This document shows, piece by piece, positions 16,350-25,002 of a stretch of 35,717 bases of DNA. The notes under the pieces are model-generated. The model worked only from the letters and a program-made list of their open reading frames with translations, was not told the DNA's origin and did not search any database. Position 1 is the stretch's first letter, and each line of letters begins with the position of its first letter. The position numbers and the translations under genes are program-made. Source of the DNA: Muribaculum sp. (GTDB lineage: Bacteria; Bacteroidota; Bacteroidia; Bacteroidales; Muribaculaceae); contig VSOZ01000027.1 in assembly GCA_009775095.1 (NCBI GenBank), positions 1 to 35,717 of the forward strand, given 5' to 3'.

Positions 16350-17477
16350 TTACTCTTTGTTCTCCCGGATAAATGTGGCTGTAAGCGGATAGTGATCGGA
16401 GCTGCGTATGTCGCCGCGCTTGATCTCCGTTGCTTTCAGGCCACCGCGGTATAATATATGGTCGATGCGGAAGTAAAAACGATTGGTATTGTACGTTATC
16501 ATGGGGCCGAAAGCGCAGTCGGAGTAGGCGTCGCGCAGTCCGCAGCTTTTTATGGTGCGGTATGCGTAGCTCCCGGGCACATCGTTGAAGTCGCCTGCAA
16601 GTATCACATCGTCGCCTCGCCCCGACAGGAAGTCTTTTATGCTTTGCGCTTGCTCGGCGCGTGTGATAAAAGCGTTGGATAATTTACCTATAATGTCGTT
16701 TTTTACTTTTGTCAGTTCCGATTTGGTGGGGCGGGTGTCTTTGTCGGTCAGATCGCGATAAAGTTCCTTATCGTCGGGAGTAAGTCCTATCGACTGTAGA
16801 TGACAGTTTACCACCGTCGTGGGATGACCGTCTATATCCACTTCATAAGCCGTGTAGTGTCCCGACCCCCAGTCGGGCTGGGGTGTGTCGATAATTTTAA
16901 ACGGATATTTAGACAATAAAGTTTCTCCGGCACGATCAGGCAGTTCCGTATAATAAGGATAAATAGCGGAAAGAGAGTCGCGCTGGGCTTTGTTGCCGTA
17001 TGCTCCGCGACCGTGTAGAGGTGCCGCTTCCTGTAGACACACGATGTCGGCGCCGCTGTTTATTATATATGATAACGTGCGGTTGCCCCATGACGGTGAA
17101 GCCCCTTCATTGTCGCGAAATCCGAGTACATTATAGCTTAATACCGAAAACGACGTTTTTTCTTCTTCCGGAGTCAGGGAGCCGAATTTGAAATTAATCG
17201 GAAATACGGTCAGGAGTGGGCCGGCACAAAGCAATAGCGTCACTCCGAACATCACGGTCAGGCGTTTTACGGCAATGAAGTTAATGGCAAGAAGTATGGC
17301 CGACAGTATGACCCAGCCGCTGAATGTCATGTTTGCGAGTTGAGCGAGGGGAAACATCCGAGGAGGTATGTAACCGCCATACGCTGCCAACAGTGTACAT
17401 AGAGCTACGAGCACGTTGACACCCACCCATACTGCAAGTATGGCCGATCCAAGTATCGATGTTATGCTTCTGCTCAT
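16350..17477 (-). CDS. Membrane-anchored endonuclease/exonuclease/phosphatase-fold protein
   Basis: This 375-residue protein has three predicted N-terminal membrane segments (about 10-35, 45-65 and 70-95) and then an EEP domain. Catalytic features are visible: LSYNVLGF, DIVCLQEAA (metal-binding Glu), a GDFNDVPGS loop and the terminal SDHYPLTA with the catalytic His. The family includes nucleases, sphingomyelinases and inositol phosphatases. A membrane-anchored form with the domain outside the cytoplasm suggests a phosphodiesterase or phosphatase, but the substrate is unknown. It lies 13 nt after the short-tail rhomboid gene. Confidence 0.88.
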   Translation of the reverse strand: MSRSITSILGSAILAVWVGVNVLVALCTLLAAYGGYIPPRMFPLAQLANMTFSGWVILSAILLAINFIAVKRLTVMFGVTLLLCAGPLLTVFPINFKFGSLTPEEEKTSFSVLSYNVLGFRDNEGASPSWGNRTLSYIINSGADIVCLQEAAPLHGRGAYGNKAQRDSLSAIYPYYTELPDRAGETLLSKYPFKIIDTPQPDWGSGHYTAYEVDIDGHPTTVVNCHLQSIGLTPDDKELYRDLTDKDTRPTKSELTKVKNDIIGKLSNAFITRAEQAQSIKDFLSGRGDDVILAGDFNDVPGSYAYRTIKSCGLRDAYSDCAFGPMITYNTNRFYFRIDHILYRGGLKATEIKRGDIRSSDHYPLTATFIRENKE

Positions 17478-17490
17478 ATATCTCTGTCTG

Positions 17491-18396
17491 TTACTTTATG
17501 CGTCGGCTTATGTCAAACAACCGTTTTTTTTCCTCGGCGGTGAGTGCTCCGTAGCCTGACTTCTTGACTTTGTCAAGTATCTCGTCAAGAGAGGTTTCGT
17601 CAGCTTTTGATGCGGCATTGCCGTTGCCTGATGTTCCTGTTGTCGTCCGGTTACGGTAATACGCGCCGCCGGCTTGTCTGTTGTCCGCTTTAGGCTGCCG
17701 TGGTGCCGTTATGCGTTTCCACAAATTAACAATTGAATCGGTCATGGAGTTGAACGGAGCGGCTATATTGATGCCTTTTCGTTGTGCTACAGCATACAAA
17801 GCTCCTATTATTGCTCCGCCTAAATGGGCTATATGGCCGCCTCCGTTGCTCCCGCCCATACTCAGCAGATCTATGGCTATAGTGATGATGGCAAGCCACT
17901 TCAGCGATATCTCTCCAAGAAAAAGAAGGCCTACTTTATAGTCAGGTTGTCTTATGGCTGTTGCCGTGACAATGGCGAGTACCGATGCCGATGAACCGAT
18001 AAGAAGCCCGTATGTGTCCATCGCCGCATAACTTGCAATGAACAGTGCCGCTCCTCCCAAGCCACCATATATATATAGTGCGCACATGTTTTTGGACGAG
18101 TCGGCCAGCAGGAATATCGACCCGAACCAGTAAAGCCATACCATATTGAACAGCAAATGCAGAAAGTCATACTGCGAAAACATATAGGTGAGCACGGTCC
18201 ATGGTCTGATGATAAGATCCGACAGATGCGACGGCATCTCGATCAGTTCAAGTGCAAGTTGTGGCGGTTGGCCGCTTATAGACAATATCAATGTGGCGAT
18301 ATTCAATATTATGAATACCGCTACATTGACAAATACGAGTTTTATGAGCATGGACCCGTATCGCCATTTATAACGCAGATTGTCAATAATATCCAT
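17491..18396 (-). CDS. Rhomboid-family intramembrane protease with cytosolic C-tail
   Basis: The 301-residue protein has a six-helix rhomboid core (about 18-205). The serine motif is GSSAS at 134-138, with catalytic Ser136; the usual GxSG has Ala in place of the final Gly. The histidine is His191 in HIAHLGG. HLLFNMVWLYWFG carries the conserved loop-1/helix-2 residues. A hydrophilic linker (about 230-270) leads to a conserved C-terminal helix pair (LDEILDKVKKSGYGALTAEE). It overlaps the upstream rhomboid gene by 14 nt, so the two are translationally coupled. Confidence 0.9.
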   Translation of the reverse strand: MDIIDNLRYKWRYGSMLIKLVFVNVAVFIILNIATLILSISGQPPQLALELIEMPSHLSDLIIRPWTVLTYMFSQYDFLHLLFNMVWLYWFGSIFLLADSSKNMCALYIYGGLGGAALFIASYAAMDTYGLLIGSSASVLAIVTATAIRQPDYKVGLLFLGEISLKWLAIITIAIDLLSMGGSNGGGHIAHLGGAIIGALYAVAQRKGINIAAPFNSMTDSIVNLWKRITAPRQPKADNRQAGGAYYRNRTTTGTSGNGNAASKADETSLDEILDKVKKSGYGALTAEEKKRLFDISRRIK

Positions 18397-19162
18397 TGCC
18401 TCCGACTATACCTTTGCGTTTCCAGTGCAATATGATGAAGAATCCGAATATCATGCCGCCGAGGTGCGCGAAGTGGGCTATGCCGTCAGATGCCGAGCTT
18501 AGACCGAGTGAAAGTTCGATAAGTCCGTATCCGAGCACCATCCACTTTGCCTTGATAGGAACGGGAATAAACATAAGGTACAATGGACGGTTGGGGAAGA
18601 GCATGCCGAATGCGAGCAGTACTCCGTATATGGCTCCCGACGCTCCTACGGTGACAAGTGCATTTTCAATATTTTGCTTAAGATGCATCAGCTCTACGGG
18701 CGATATATAGGATTTGGCCTGCTCCATACTCATGCCGTTGGCGTGGGCGAAGTTGGCTATCACCATCTCTACGTTTTTGGTTATGTAGGAGTTCATCATC
18801 ATGGCCCATGTCAGTTCCTGTATGATGGCGGCTCCTATACCGCATGATATGTAGTAGAACAGAAAGCGCTTGCCGCCGAGTACGCGTTCAAGGGTTATGC
18901 CGAACATGAACAGCGTGAACATGTTGAAAAACAAGTGAGCTATGCCTTGTGTGGAGTGCATAAACATGTAGCTTATCACCTGAATGACATTGAAGTCAGG
19001 GGCCGTAATGTAGTGGAGGCCTCCATAGCGTACAAAGTCTATGCCGAGTCGGTCGGGCAAAACCATCATAGCCAGCCATATGATGGCGTTGATTATAATC
19101 AGGTTTTTGGTTACGGGCGGTATGACGCCGAAAAATGAACCACCGTTTCTTATCATTTTCAA
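18383..19162 (-). CDS. Rhomboid-family intramembrane protease
   Basis: The 259-residue protein is a six-helix rhomboid. The catalytic Ser175 lies in GASGAIYG and His233 in HFAHLGGM. HLFFNMFTLFMFG is the conserved helix-2 segment. A long insertion (about 118-165, with MEQAKSYISPVELMHLKQNIE) separates helices 3 and 4, a frequent Bacteroidota variation. It is the first gene of a four-gene minus-strand run. A TAAATTTG-like box lies upstream at 19188-19195, but without a clear -33. ATG at residue 3 is an alternative start. Confidence 0.92.
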   Translation of the reverse strand: MKMIRNGGSFFGVIPPVTKNLIIINAIIWLAMMVLPDRLGIDFVRYGGLHYITAPDFNVIQVISYMFMHSTQGIAHLFFNMFTLFMFGITLERVLGGKRFLFYYISCGIGAAIIQELTWAMMMNSYITKNVEMVIANFAHANGMSMEQAKSYISPVELMHLKQNIENALVTVGASGAIYGVLLAFGMLFPNRPLYLMFIPVPIKAKWMVLGYGLIELSLGLSSASDGIAHFAHLGGMIFGFFIILHWKRKGIVGGNGYY

Positions 19163-19300
19163 ATATAAAAATGTTGATTTTCGTGTACAAATTTACTCAA
19201 AATATCCCGTTTTACACCCCTTCTGTAAATAATTGCGACATGTAGGGGCCATTTTTCGCATTTTTTTTGCAAAAAATATTTTTATTTAAAAATTTCACGT

Positions 19301-19308
19301 TATATTTG
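19301..19308 (+). promoter_or_regulatory. -7 box of the HU gene
   Basis: TATATTTG matches TAnnTTTG exactly, within an extremely A/T-rich stretch. No TTTG is found at the right spacing, so the -33 is unclear. The leader to the ATG is about 37 nt. Confidence 0.6.
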
Positions 19309-19350
19309 TAACATCTAAACGATTGTAAATCCATTTAATTTATCACGATT

Positions 19351-19623
19351 ATGAACAAAACAGACTTGGTCAATGCCATTGCAGAGAAGGCTAACCTAAC
19401 AAAAGTTGATGCAAAGAACGCACTTGATGCTTGCCTTGAAGCTATCGCAGGAGCATTGGAAAGCGATGACAAGGTTGCTCTTATCGGTTTCGGTACATTT
19501 GCTGTTACAGAAAAGGGTGCGCGCACCGGTATCAACCCCCGCACAAAAGAGACTATTAACATTCCCGCCCGCAAAGTTGTTAAATTTAAACCGGGTGCAG
19601 AACTTGCCTCTAAGGTAAACTAA
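19351..19623 (+). CDS. hup: HU-type nucleoid DNA-binding protein
   Basis: This 90-residue protein has the exact HU/IHF layout: two N-terminal helices (MNKTDLVNAIAEKANLTKVD), the GFGTFAV strand, the beta-arm segment with NPRTKETINIPA, and the C-terminal VVKFKPGAELASKV helix. It bends and compacts DNA as a homodimer. The 90-residue length and PRT arm tip favour HU over the longer Bacteroidota HU-like proteins. It is a single-gene unit. Confidence 0.96.
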   Translation: MNKTDLVNAIAEKANLTKVDAKNALDACLEAIAGALESDDKVALIGFGTFAVTEKGARTGINPRTKETINIPARKVVKFKPGAELASKVN

Positions 19624-19666
19624 TATTTCTTTAAAGAAGTATATTAATTTTATTCGACCTTATCTG

Positions 19667-19707
19667 ATACGACCGCTGCTATTGCTTCTGCATAATGGCG
19701 GTCGTAT
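19667..19707 (+). terminator. Probable terminator after the HU gene
   Basis: A 10-bp inverted repeat (ATACGACCGC with GCGGTCGTAT) with a 21-nt loop lies 43 nt after the HU stop codon. The T-rich tail is weak, so confidence is moderate. Confidence 0.55.
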
Positions 19708-19759
19708 TGTGTACTCGTAAAACAGAGGTTTATCCAAAAACAAATTATATATAGAGATT

Positions 19760-20362
19760 ATGAAATTGATTAAAGGATTTATTTTGGCCGCTGTTATGGT
19801 TTTTGCGGCTATGCCGATGTCGGCGCAGTTTCGTATCGGCCCTCGTGTAGGTGTGGCTGTCAATGACATGCATTTCAACAAGAGCGTTTTTGACGGTGAC
19901 AATCGTGCCGGATTTACCGCCGGCGTCATGACTGAGTTTACCGTTCCTGTGGTTGGTATAGGTTTTGACTTGTCAGCCATGTATGTACGTCGTTCGGCAA
20001 AGTGGATGGACGGCAACGATATGGTTAAAGACAATCGAGACTACATCGATATTCCTCTTAACTTAAAGTGGAAGATTGGAGTACCCGTTATAGGCAAAAT
20101 TATAACTCCTTATCTTACTACCGGTCCGGCATTCTCGTTCCTGACAAGCCGTCGCGCCATAAGCGATGCCTACAAAAACAAGAGTGTTGATGTGGCTTGG
20201 AACTTCGGTTTCGGTGTGCAGCTTATTCAGCATATTCAGGTAGGGGCAAGCTACGGTCTCGGTCTTACCAAAGCCGTCAACAAGCTTAACATAAACGACG
20301 GTAAAGGTGGTGTGGAAGGAAAGAACCGCTACTGGACTATAACTGCAGCTTATCTGTTCTGA
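19760..20362 (+). CDS. PorT-type outer-membrane beta-barrel protein
   Basis: This 200-residue protein has a signal peptide (about 1-22, ending MPMSAQ) and a mature part made of alternating-hydrophobic strands ending in the aromatic ITAAYLF, as in small eight-stranded barrels. FRIGPRVGVAVNDM and GVMTEFTVPVVGIGFDLSAM are typical of the Bacteroidota beta-barrel (PorT-like) family. The function of these proteins is rarely known. No partner gene lies nearby and no consensus promoter box was seen. Confidence 0.8.
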   Translation: MKLIKGFILAAVMVFAAMPMSAQFRIGPRVGVAVNDMHFNKSVFDGDNRAGFTAGVMTEFTVPVVGIGFDLSAMYVRRSAKWMDGNDMVKDNRDYIDIPLNLKWKIGVPVIGKIITPYLTTGPAFSFLTSRRAISDAYKNKSVDVAWNFGFGVQLIQHIQVGASYGLGLTKAVNKLNINDGKGGVEGKNRYWTITAAYLF

Positions 20363-20388
20363 TTGACAAGTCGTTAATTATATAATCG

Positions 20389-20423
20389 TATGCCGTGTCA
20401 ACACTGATGCGGCATATTTTTTT
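20389..20423 (+). terminator. Terminator of the PorT-type gene
   Basis: A TATGCCG/CGGCATA stem with a 14-nt loop is followed by seven T. The T-tract runs directly into the -33 element of the B12 operon promoter. Confidence 0.85.
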
Positions 20424-20452
20424 GTTATTTGTCCAAAAAGTATATAACTTTG
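20421..20452 (+). promoter_or_regulatory. Promoter of the B12 uptake operon
   Basis: TTTG (20421-20424), a 20-bp spacer and TAACTTTG (20445-20452) match the Bacteroidota consensus fully. Transcription would begin close to 20458-20460, right at the edge of the riboswitch. Confidence 0.8.
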
Positions 20453-20460
20453 CGGTCGCT

Positions 20461-20630
20461 TCGGTTCTCTATTGCTTATGGCAAGGAGATTAAAAGGGAA
20501 CACGGGTGCGAATCCCGGACAGTCCCGCTGCGGTAATTTTCATATGGGTTCGGACATGTGCCACTTTTGTAGATGACAATGGGAAGGCGTCCGATAGACC
20601 TGAAATGAGTCCGAAGACCTGCCGATGCAT
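20461..20630 (+). ncRNA. Cobalamin riboswitch
   Basis: The leader carries the hallmark cobalamin-aptamer segments in order: AAAAGGGAA, GGTGCGAATCCCGGAC, CAGTCCCGCTGCGGTAA and the B12 box AGTCCGAAGACCTGCC at 20608-20623. Adenosylcobalamin binding normally lowers expression of downstream uptake genes. The btuB start lies 26 nt past the element, so translation initiation is a likely point of control; I see no separate terminator hairpin between them. The outer edges are approximate. Confidence 0.92.
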
Positions 20631-20656
20631 AATTTATTAATGTTTTTCTTTCGAGG

Positions 20657-22687
20657 ATGAGAGGACATAAACTATTGTTATCGCGTATTTTGTGTGATGG
20701 CTGTTCTTTGATTGGAGCGGCTCTGTTTGCTATTGTTTCATCTGCATCAGTGTCTGCTGACACTATAACCGGCAAAGTACATCGTATACAGGAAGTCACT
20801 GTTTCGTCACGGCGTTCACCGATAAAGGTATCATCGGCAATCCCCCTACAGACCCTGTCAGGAGCCGACATGTCGCAGCTCGGGATACAGAACATGGCCG
20901 ACGCCGTAAGGCGTTTCGCAGGTGTCAATGTCAGGGATTACGGGGGTATAGGCGGTCTTAAGACCGTATCGGTGCGCAATATGGGCGCAGCCCATACTGC
21001 GGTGAGTTATGACGGTGCTCCGGTAAGCAACTGTCAGGCCGGACAGATTGATATCGGCCGTTTTTCGCTTGATAATGTGGCTATGTTGTCGCTTGCCGTG
21101 GGCCAGAATGATGATATGCTTCAGGCGGCTAAACTTTATGCATCGGCAGCTGTGCTGGGTATACGTACCGAGCGCCCTGTGTTTGATGACGGTCGTTCCT
21201 CGGCTTTTCGCCTGATGGTCAAAGGAGGATCGTTCGGATATGTGAGTCCGTCATTTCGCTGGTGGTGGAAATTGAGCGACAGAGTGGCGACGTCGGTTGA
21301 CGGCAATTTCCTTAGAGCTGACGGTAACTACCCGTTTAAATTGGTCAACGGCAAATATGTCACTACAGAGCGTCGCAACAATTCAGCGATTGACTCATGG
21401 CACGGCGAGGCAAATATGTACTATTCGTTGCCGGAAGGTGGCGAGCTTCAGGTGAAAGGCTATTATTTTTACTCGAAGCGCGGATTGCCCGGAGCTATAA
21501 CTCTGTATAATCCGGTATCTACCGAGACACTATGGGACAAAAACGCATTTATTCAGGCGCGATACACCCGTCGGTTTTCTCGGAAATGGGAATTGCAGGC
21601 TCAAGGCAAGTATAACTACGGTTGGAACCGCGACCGTGAGTTTGGCCCGCAGTTTACCGGCGGAGAGTACAATGCTGTCCATAAGCAGAATGAATATTAT
21701 CTGTCGGCCACCGGTCTTTATCGTCCGTTGCCTGAACTTACCGTAGCCTTTGCACAGGACGGAATTATCAATACTCTTTGGAGTACTATGATCGACTGTC
21801 CTTACCCTGACCGTTATACCTCGTTGAGCGCTTTAAGTGTGAGGTGGCAGCGTCGATTGTTTAGCGTCACCGGCACTTTGGTGGGTACATACATAACCGA
21901 AAAGGTTAAAGAGGGTGAACGCCCCGATGATATAAAACGGCTGTCGCCGAGCTTGTCGGTCAACGTGCAGCCGTGGAGCGATGAAATGCTCTTTTTCAGG
22001 GCCATGTATAAAAGTACGTTCCGCACTCCGTCATTCAACGACTTGTATTATTTCCGGCTCGGTAATCGTACATTGCGTCCTGAAAAAGCTGACGAATTTG
22101 ACGTGGGCGTCACTTGGAGCCGTTCGCTGTTTCCGGCTATGGACTATATGTCGGTCACTCTCGACGGCTTTTACAACGACGTTACAGACAAGATCGTTGC
22201 TTTCCCCACCACTTACGCTTGGCGCATGATAAATTTCGGAAAGGTGCATGTGACTGGAATGGATGTCACTTTGGCTACGGCACTCTCGTTTGCGCGTGGA
22301 CTGAAACTCATCCTGTCGGGAGCTTATACATGGCAGCGTGCCGTAGACCTTACCGACCGCGAGGCCAAGACTTACAAAGACCTCTTGCCCTATACACCTG
22401 TACATAGCGGCAACGCATCGGGAGTAGTCGAAACTCCGTGGGTGAATGTCGGATATTCTGTAGTAGCGGTAGGCAAGCGCTATTATATGGCGGAAAATAT
22501 ACCGGTAAATGAAATTGCCGGTTATGCCGAGCATACTCTTACTTTATCTCGCGAATTTGATTTAAGGAAGTGTCATCTTAAACTGCAGGGTGAGATTGTC
22601 AACCTTACTGACTGTCAGTATGACGTCATAAAATATTATCCCATGCCCGGAAGGTCATGGCGGCTTACAGGTACATTTACATTCTAA
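20657..22687 (+). CDS. btuB: TonB-dependent cobalamin receptor BtuB
   Basis: The 676-residue outer-membrane receptor imports corrinoids using TonB energy. A signal region spans about 1-34, a TonB-box-like segment is QEVTVS (45-50), the plug domain is about 60-170 (with IQNMADAVRRFAGVNVRDYGG and RNMGAAHTAVSYDG), and a 22-stranded barrel ends in the aromatic TGTFTF. Assignment to B12 rather than another ligand rests on the riboswitch just upstream and the downstream btuG-btuF-btuC genes. It overlaps nothing; btuG follows after 23 nt. Confidence 0.93.
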   Translation: MRGHKLLLSRILCDGCSLIGAALFAIVSSASVSADTITGKVHRIQEVTVSSRRSPIKVSSAIPLQTLSGADMSQLGIQNMADAVRRFAGVNVRDYGGIGGLKTVSVRNMGAAHTAVSYDGAPVSNCQAGQIDIGRFSLDNVAMLSLAVGQNDDMLQAAKLYASAAVLGIRTERPVFDDGRSSAFRLMVKGGSFGYVSPSFRWWWKLSDRVATSVDGNFLRADGNYPFKLVNGKYVTTERRNNSAIDSWHGEANMYYSLPEGGELQVKGYYFYSKRGLPGAITLYNPVSTETLWDKNAFIQARYTRRFSRKWELQAQGKYNYGWNRDREFGPQFTGGEYNAVHKQNEYYLSATGLYRPLPELTVAFAQDGIINTLWSTMIDCPYPDRYTSLSALSVRWQRRLFSVTGTLVGTYITEKVKEGERPDDIKRLSPSLSVNVQPWSDEMLFFRAMYKSTFRTPSFNDLYYFRLGNRTLRPEKADEFDVGVTWSRSLFPAMDYMSVTLDGFYNDVTDKIVAFPTTYAWRMINFGKVHVTGMDVTLATALSFARGLKLILSGAYTWQRAVDLTDREAKTYKDLLPYTPVHSGNASGVVETPWVNVGYSVVAVGKRYYMAENIPVNEIAGYAEHTLTLSREFDLRKCHLKLQGEIVNLTDCQYDVIKYYPMPGRSWRLTGTFTF

Positions 22688-22710
22688 CTAACATAACAAA
22701 TTTTTATTTT

Positions 22711-23844
22711 ATGAGAATCAGAAGTTTTCTATTGGGTGCCGTATGCATGTTTGGCTTGGGCACAATGATGGTGTCATGCAGTGATGATGACAACAACGGA
22801 TTGGATGACGGCGGCTCAAAAGTCGAGTTGCCTGACTCGCGTGTCTATATTCTTAATGAGGGTTCGCAGGCTGCCAACAATGCCGGTATCTCGCTTTACG
22901 ATCCGGAAAATGGCGACATGATTGATGACATATTTTATCGTCAGAATGACAGCCGTCTCGGTGATACTGGCCAGAGTATGATCCGTTACAACGGCAGTAT
23001 ATATGTAGCTGTATACGGCTCCAATTATATAGCCAAGCTTAATGCCGCATGTGTTCAGGAGAAGCGTACTTCGTTTATCTCCGATCCCGACTTGCAGGGC
23101 GGTGTGCGTTATATAGCCGCCGAGGACGGATATATCTACGCGTCATTTTATGGCGGTATTGTTGCAAAGATCGATGCCGCTACGCTTGAAGTCAAGGCTA
23201 AACTGAAAGGTCTCGGTGCCAATCTCGAAGGTATGACTATATGCGATGACAATCTTTATGTAGCCAATTCCTATGAGATTGTATTCAATCCGGCAACAAG
23301 TAAAAACGACTATGTATATAAAAAGGAGGTCAAGGTTGTGGATCTGAAAAACTTTTCGTTGAAAGAGACTCTTACCGTAGTTCAGAATCCCAACAAACTT
23401 GTTGAGGAGGATGACAATGTATTCCTTATTTCATGGGATTATTCAGATGAGAGCTACGTACTGCAGCGCATTGAGCCCAAGAACAATAATAAGGTGAGCA
23501 AAATAGGTTATGCCACCGACATGGCTGCCGGCGATGATGTGATCTATCTTGTTGATTCTCGTACCGACTGGAGCACTCGTACCACGACCAATACCTTCTG
23601 CTATTATGACATAAAGGCCGGTAGCCTTGTGAGCACTTCGTTCTTGAAAGACGCTCCTGCCGAACTGACTTCAAAGAGTATATACATGATGTCGGTTGAT
23701 GACGAGAGCGGCGATATATATATAGGTACCACTATTTGGGCCAATGGTAACGGTACGATGTATCGTTTCACCAAAGACGGCCGGTTCGTGGAGAAGTTTG
23801 ACTGCGGCGGACAGAATCCTAAGGCCGCCGTATTCTTTAATTAA
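22711..23844 (+). CDS. btuG: BtuG-like surface corrinoid-binding lipoprotein
   Basis: The start at 22711 gives a 377-residue lipoprotein (MMVSC, Cys at 23); a longer frame from 22657 would overlap btuB and lacks a signal. The Ser-Asp-Asp-Asp after the Cys resembles the Bacteroidota surface-export signal, so the protein likely faces outside. The mature part is a repeated beta-propeller with blade-like units beginning RVYILNEGSQAANNAG, typical of the DUF5074 family that includes BtuG of Bacteroides. BtuG binds B12 very tightly and passes it to BtuB. The assignment is supported by family pattern and context. Confidence 0.85.
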   Translation: MRIRSFLLGAVCMFGLGTMMVSCSDDDNNGLDDGGSKVELPDSRVYILNEGSQAANNAGISLYDPENGDMIDDIFYRQNDSRLGDTGQSMIRYNGSIYVAVYGSNYIAKLNAACVQEKRTSFISDPDLQGGVRYIAAEDGYIYASFYGGIVAKIDAATLEVKAKLKGLGANLEGMTICDDNLYVANSYEIVFNPATSKNDYVYKKEVKVVDLKNFSLKETLTVVQNPNKLVEEDDNVFLISWDYSDESYVLQRIEPKNNNKVSKIGYATDMAAGDDVIYLVDSRTDWSTRTTTNTFCYYDIKAGSLVSTSFLKDAPAELTSKSIYMMSVDDESGDIYIGTTIWANGNGTMYRFTKDGRFVEKFDCGGQNPKAAVFFN

Positions 23845-23855
23845 CTGTGATACAT

Positions 23856-24998
23856 ATGAAGAAGGTGACTGTCTTAAAGTCGCTTATAATATTACTGGCA
23901 TTGTCGGCCTTCGCCTCGTGCGGAGGCGGCAGTGCCTCTTCTGCCGATTCCGCCGGCGATACGCTGTCATTGGATTACTCATGCCTTCTGACTATTGTGG
24001 ATCATGAGGAATATACTGAAGTCGCGGTCCGTAATCCGTGGGATAGTACGCGGATTTTGAATACTTATGTTCTAGTACCGTCATCGGTGCCGTTGCCAAA
24101 GAGGTTGCCCTCGGGTACTGTAGTGCGTACACCATTGTCCGGCGCGCTGATATACTCGTCGGTCCATAATAGTCTGGTGTGTGAACTTGGGGCGGCTACG
24201 GCGATCAAGGGTGTATGTGACGCACAGTATATTCATGAACGGTTTCTCAAGAAACGTATTGCCGATGGGGAAGTGGTGGATTGCGGCAACAGTATGTCGC
24301 CCGATATAGAGCGCATTATCGCGCTTTCGCCCGATGCGATATTGCTGTCACCTTTTGAAAATTCGGGCGGTTACGGCAAGTTGGGACAGCTTGGCATACC
24401 TATAATAGAATGTGCCGACTATATGGAGATATCGCCGCTTGCCCGTGCCGAGTGGATGAAATTTTACGGAATGCTTTTCGGTCGTCAGGAGTTTGCCGAC
24501 ACTCTTTTCAGTCATACCGTAAAGGAGTATAAAGCTTTGGCCGCTCTTGTTGACTCGGTTAGCTATCGTCCTAAGGTATTGATTGACCGACTTTACGGAC
24601 AGTCATGGTATGTGCCGGGAGCGGAGTCTACGATGGGGCGCTTCATTGAAGATGCCGGAGGGGCAAATCCGTTTGTCGAGTATAAACGTAGCGGCAGTAT
24701 CGGGCTTTCAGCCGAGGAAGTGCTGTATAAGGCGCAGGACGCCGATGTCTGGGCAATACGCTATTCACAGCCTGCCGACAAGACTTTGGATGAGTTTGGC
24801 CGCGACAATGCAATATACCGTGAGTTTGGTGCGTTTAAGAATAAAAAGGTGTATGGTTGCAACACCCGCAACGTGAGGTTTTATGAAGAGGTGCCGTTTC
24901 ATCCGCAATGGTTGCTTAACGACCTTATAATGCTTTGTCATCCCGAACTGTTGCAGGTGAAGGGCAACAGATATTTTACGGAATTTGTTATCGAATAG
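23856..24998 (+). CDS. btuF: Corrinoid ABC transporter substrate-binding lipoprotein
   Basis: Starting at ATG 23856 gives a 380-residue lipoprotein (ASC at 20-22). A GTG start at 23847 is possible but only adds three residues. Two Rossmann-like lobes are joined by a long helix, as in class III binding proteins of the FecCD/BtuCD type; SPDIERIIALSPDAILLSP and GQLGIPIIE are typical. It would carry corrinoids across the periplasm to BtuC. It starts 11 nt after btuG, and btuC begins 4 nt after its stop. Confidence 0.88.
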   Translation: MKKVTVLKSLIILLALSAFASCGGGSASSADSAGDTLSLDYSCLLTIVDHEEYTEVAVRNPWDSTRILNTYVLVPSSVPLPKRLPSGTVVRTPLSGALIYSSVHNSLVCELGAATAIKGVCDAQYIHERFLKKRIADGEVVDCGNSMSPDIERIIALSPDAILLSPFENSGGYGKLGQLGIPIIECADYMEISPLARAEWMKFYGMLFGRQEFADTLFSHTVKEYKALAALVDSVSYRPKVLIDRLYGQSWYVPGAESTMGRFIEDAGGANPFVEYKRSGSIGLSAEEVLYKAQDADVWAIRYSQPADKTLDEFGRDNAIYREFGAFKNKKVYGCNTRNVRFYEEVPFHPQWLLNDLIMLCHPELLQVKGNRYFTEFVIE

Positions 24999-25002
24999 AT
25001 AC

